Assembly: GCA_934615235.1 (NCBI GenBank)
Contig: CAKTTL010000141.1
Coordinates: 1-5,728 of the forward strand
DNA length: 5,728 nucleotides
Source: an uncultured Clostridia bacterium
GTDB taxonomy: Bacteria; Bacillota; Clostridia; Christensenellales; Aristaeellaceae
Direction: 5' to 3'
Made by a program: the position numbers and the translations under genes. The notes below the pieces were generated by a model. The model had not been told where the DNA came from. It saw only the letters and a program-made list of their open reading frames with translations, and ran no database searches. Shown here piece by piece: positions 5,274 through 5,728 of the stretch. Each line of letters opens with the position of its first letter. Position 1 is the first letter of the stretch.

Positions 5274-5728
5274 TCACTTCTTCTGTCCTTCCTTCACCGG
5301 AATAATCGGAATGGGGTTCGGATCCTCCAGCCGTTTCTGTATCCTCCGCCTGGGTTTAAGCGTTCCCTCCACCTTCCGTTTCCGGTAGACTTCCGCCGCG
5401 TACACCGGGTTCTCCCGGTGATGCCGCACGGGCAGCGGTACCGTCGTTTTCAGCCCGCACCTCCAATGCACCGTCAGCGTGTTCTCCTTTGAAAAAGTAA
5501 TCCTGTCCACCGTATCGTCCAGCCAGTAGTAGTCCACCTTCTTCAAAAACAGGCGCTTTTTCCATAGCTCCAGCAAATGCTCCGCCGCCGTCAGCTTTTC
5601 CCTGCTCTTGCTTCTTTGCGGCTTTTCTCCTTGCAGCTTCTCTATCACGGTCTGTATTTCGTCTCTGTTCAGCGCCTTGCAGGCGTTCAGCACCGCCTCG
5701 TTCACAATGACGCTGTTGAGCACATACC
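5274..5728 (-). CDS. Probable serine recombinase, C-terminal part (runs off the window)
   Basis: The open frame enters from beyond the right edge; a GTG at 5721-5723 exists but no ribosome site is visible before it, so the start is most likely outside. The 149 residues seen lack catalytic motifs. They resemble the tail of large serine recombinases: a helical stretch VNEAVLNACKALNRDEIQ, basic helices with LLELWKKRLFLKK, then WLDDTVDRITFSKENTLTVHWRCGLKTTV, which has the look of the family's C-terminal beta segment ending in a charged or glycine-containing turn. A basic, Pro-rich end (RRRIQKRLEDPNPIPIIPVK) follows. Its place directly upstream of a complete serine recombinase on the same strand supports the call, because such genes often occur in pairs or triplets. 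A separate small accessory protein is the alternative. Confidence 0.6.
   Translation of the reverse strand, partial: YVLNSVIVNEAVLNACKALNRDEIQTVIEKLQGEKPQRSKSREKLTAAEHLLELWKKRLFLKKVDYYWLDDTVDRITFSKENTLTVHWRCGLKTTVPLPVRHHRENPVYAAEVYRKRKVEGTLKPRRRIQKRLEDPNPIPIIPVKEGQKK

Noticed and set aside
1..5728. CRISPR array, tRNA or rRNA genes
   Set aside because: No regularly spaced direct repeats, cloverleaf-like sequences or conserved rRNA stretches were recognised.

Overview
This window most resembles accessory DNA from a Clostridia-type Firmicute, possibly a gut lineage of moderate to fairly high GC. The grounds are strong AGGAGG-like ribosome sites, sigma-A-like promoters, large serine recombinases, and an AAA-ATPase/PD-(D/E)XK protein of a type abundant in anaerobic gut bacteria. 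The taxon is an inference; no rRNA or housekeeping gene is present. By eye, the left third (about 1-2000) is more AT-rich than the rest, which suggests a mosaic of separately acquired pieces.

Left module (1-2044). A regulator of the XRE/Cro helix-turn-helix family (1609-1950, +) is divergent from a two-gene minus-strand operon: a RepA/RecA-like AAA ATPase (357-1352) and, 10 bases further on, a serine recombinase (26-346). The recombinase keeps only its N-terminal catalytic start and breaks off inside a conserved motif at about position 70. A 13-bp perfect inverted repeat lies just beyond the break (3-45), consistent with the end of an inserted element. The divergent intergenic region (1353-1608) holds a promoter in each direction. 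It also holds two closely related perfect palindromes, built from GCTACCT/AGGTAGC arms with centres 31 bp apart, just upstream of the ATPase promoter. These are probably the binding sites of the neighbouring regulator.

Middle (1976-3871). A single 563-residue AAA-ATPase-like/PD-(D/E)XK nuclease-like protein is encoded on the minus strand. It has its own good promoter (3843-3871) and is followed by two successive minus-strand hairpins with T tracts (2051-2080 and 1976-2044). The second is unusually long and may be more than a plain terminator. A sequence resembling the left-module palindromes sits at the predicted start of this transcript.

Right module (3893-5728). Two minus-strand genes lie in tandem: the C-terminal part of a probable serine recombinase that runs off the window edge (5274-5728), then a complete 416-residue serine recombinase (3977-5227), then a terminator (3893-3948). 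Paired serine recombinase genes commonly sit at one end of an integrative element, so an element boundary may lie close to 3780-3976.

Overall, a regulated ATPase-recombinase module (now broken), a stand-alone ATPase/nuclease-like gene, and the terminal recombinase pair of a second element adjoin one another. I found no tRNA, rRNA or CRISPR array.
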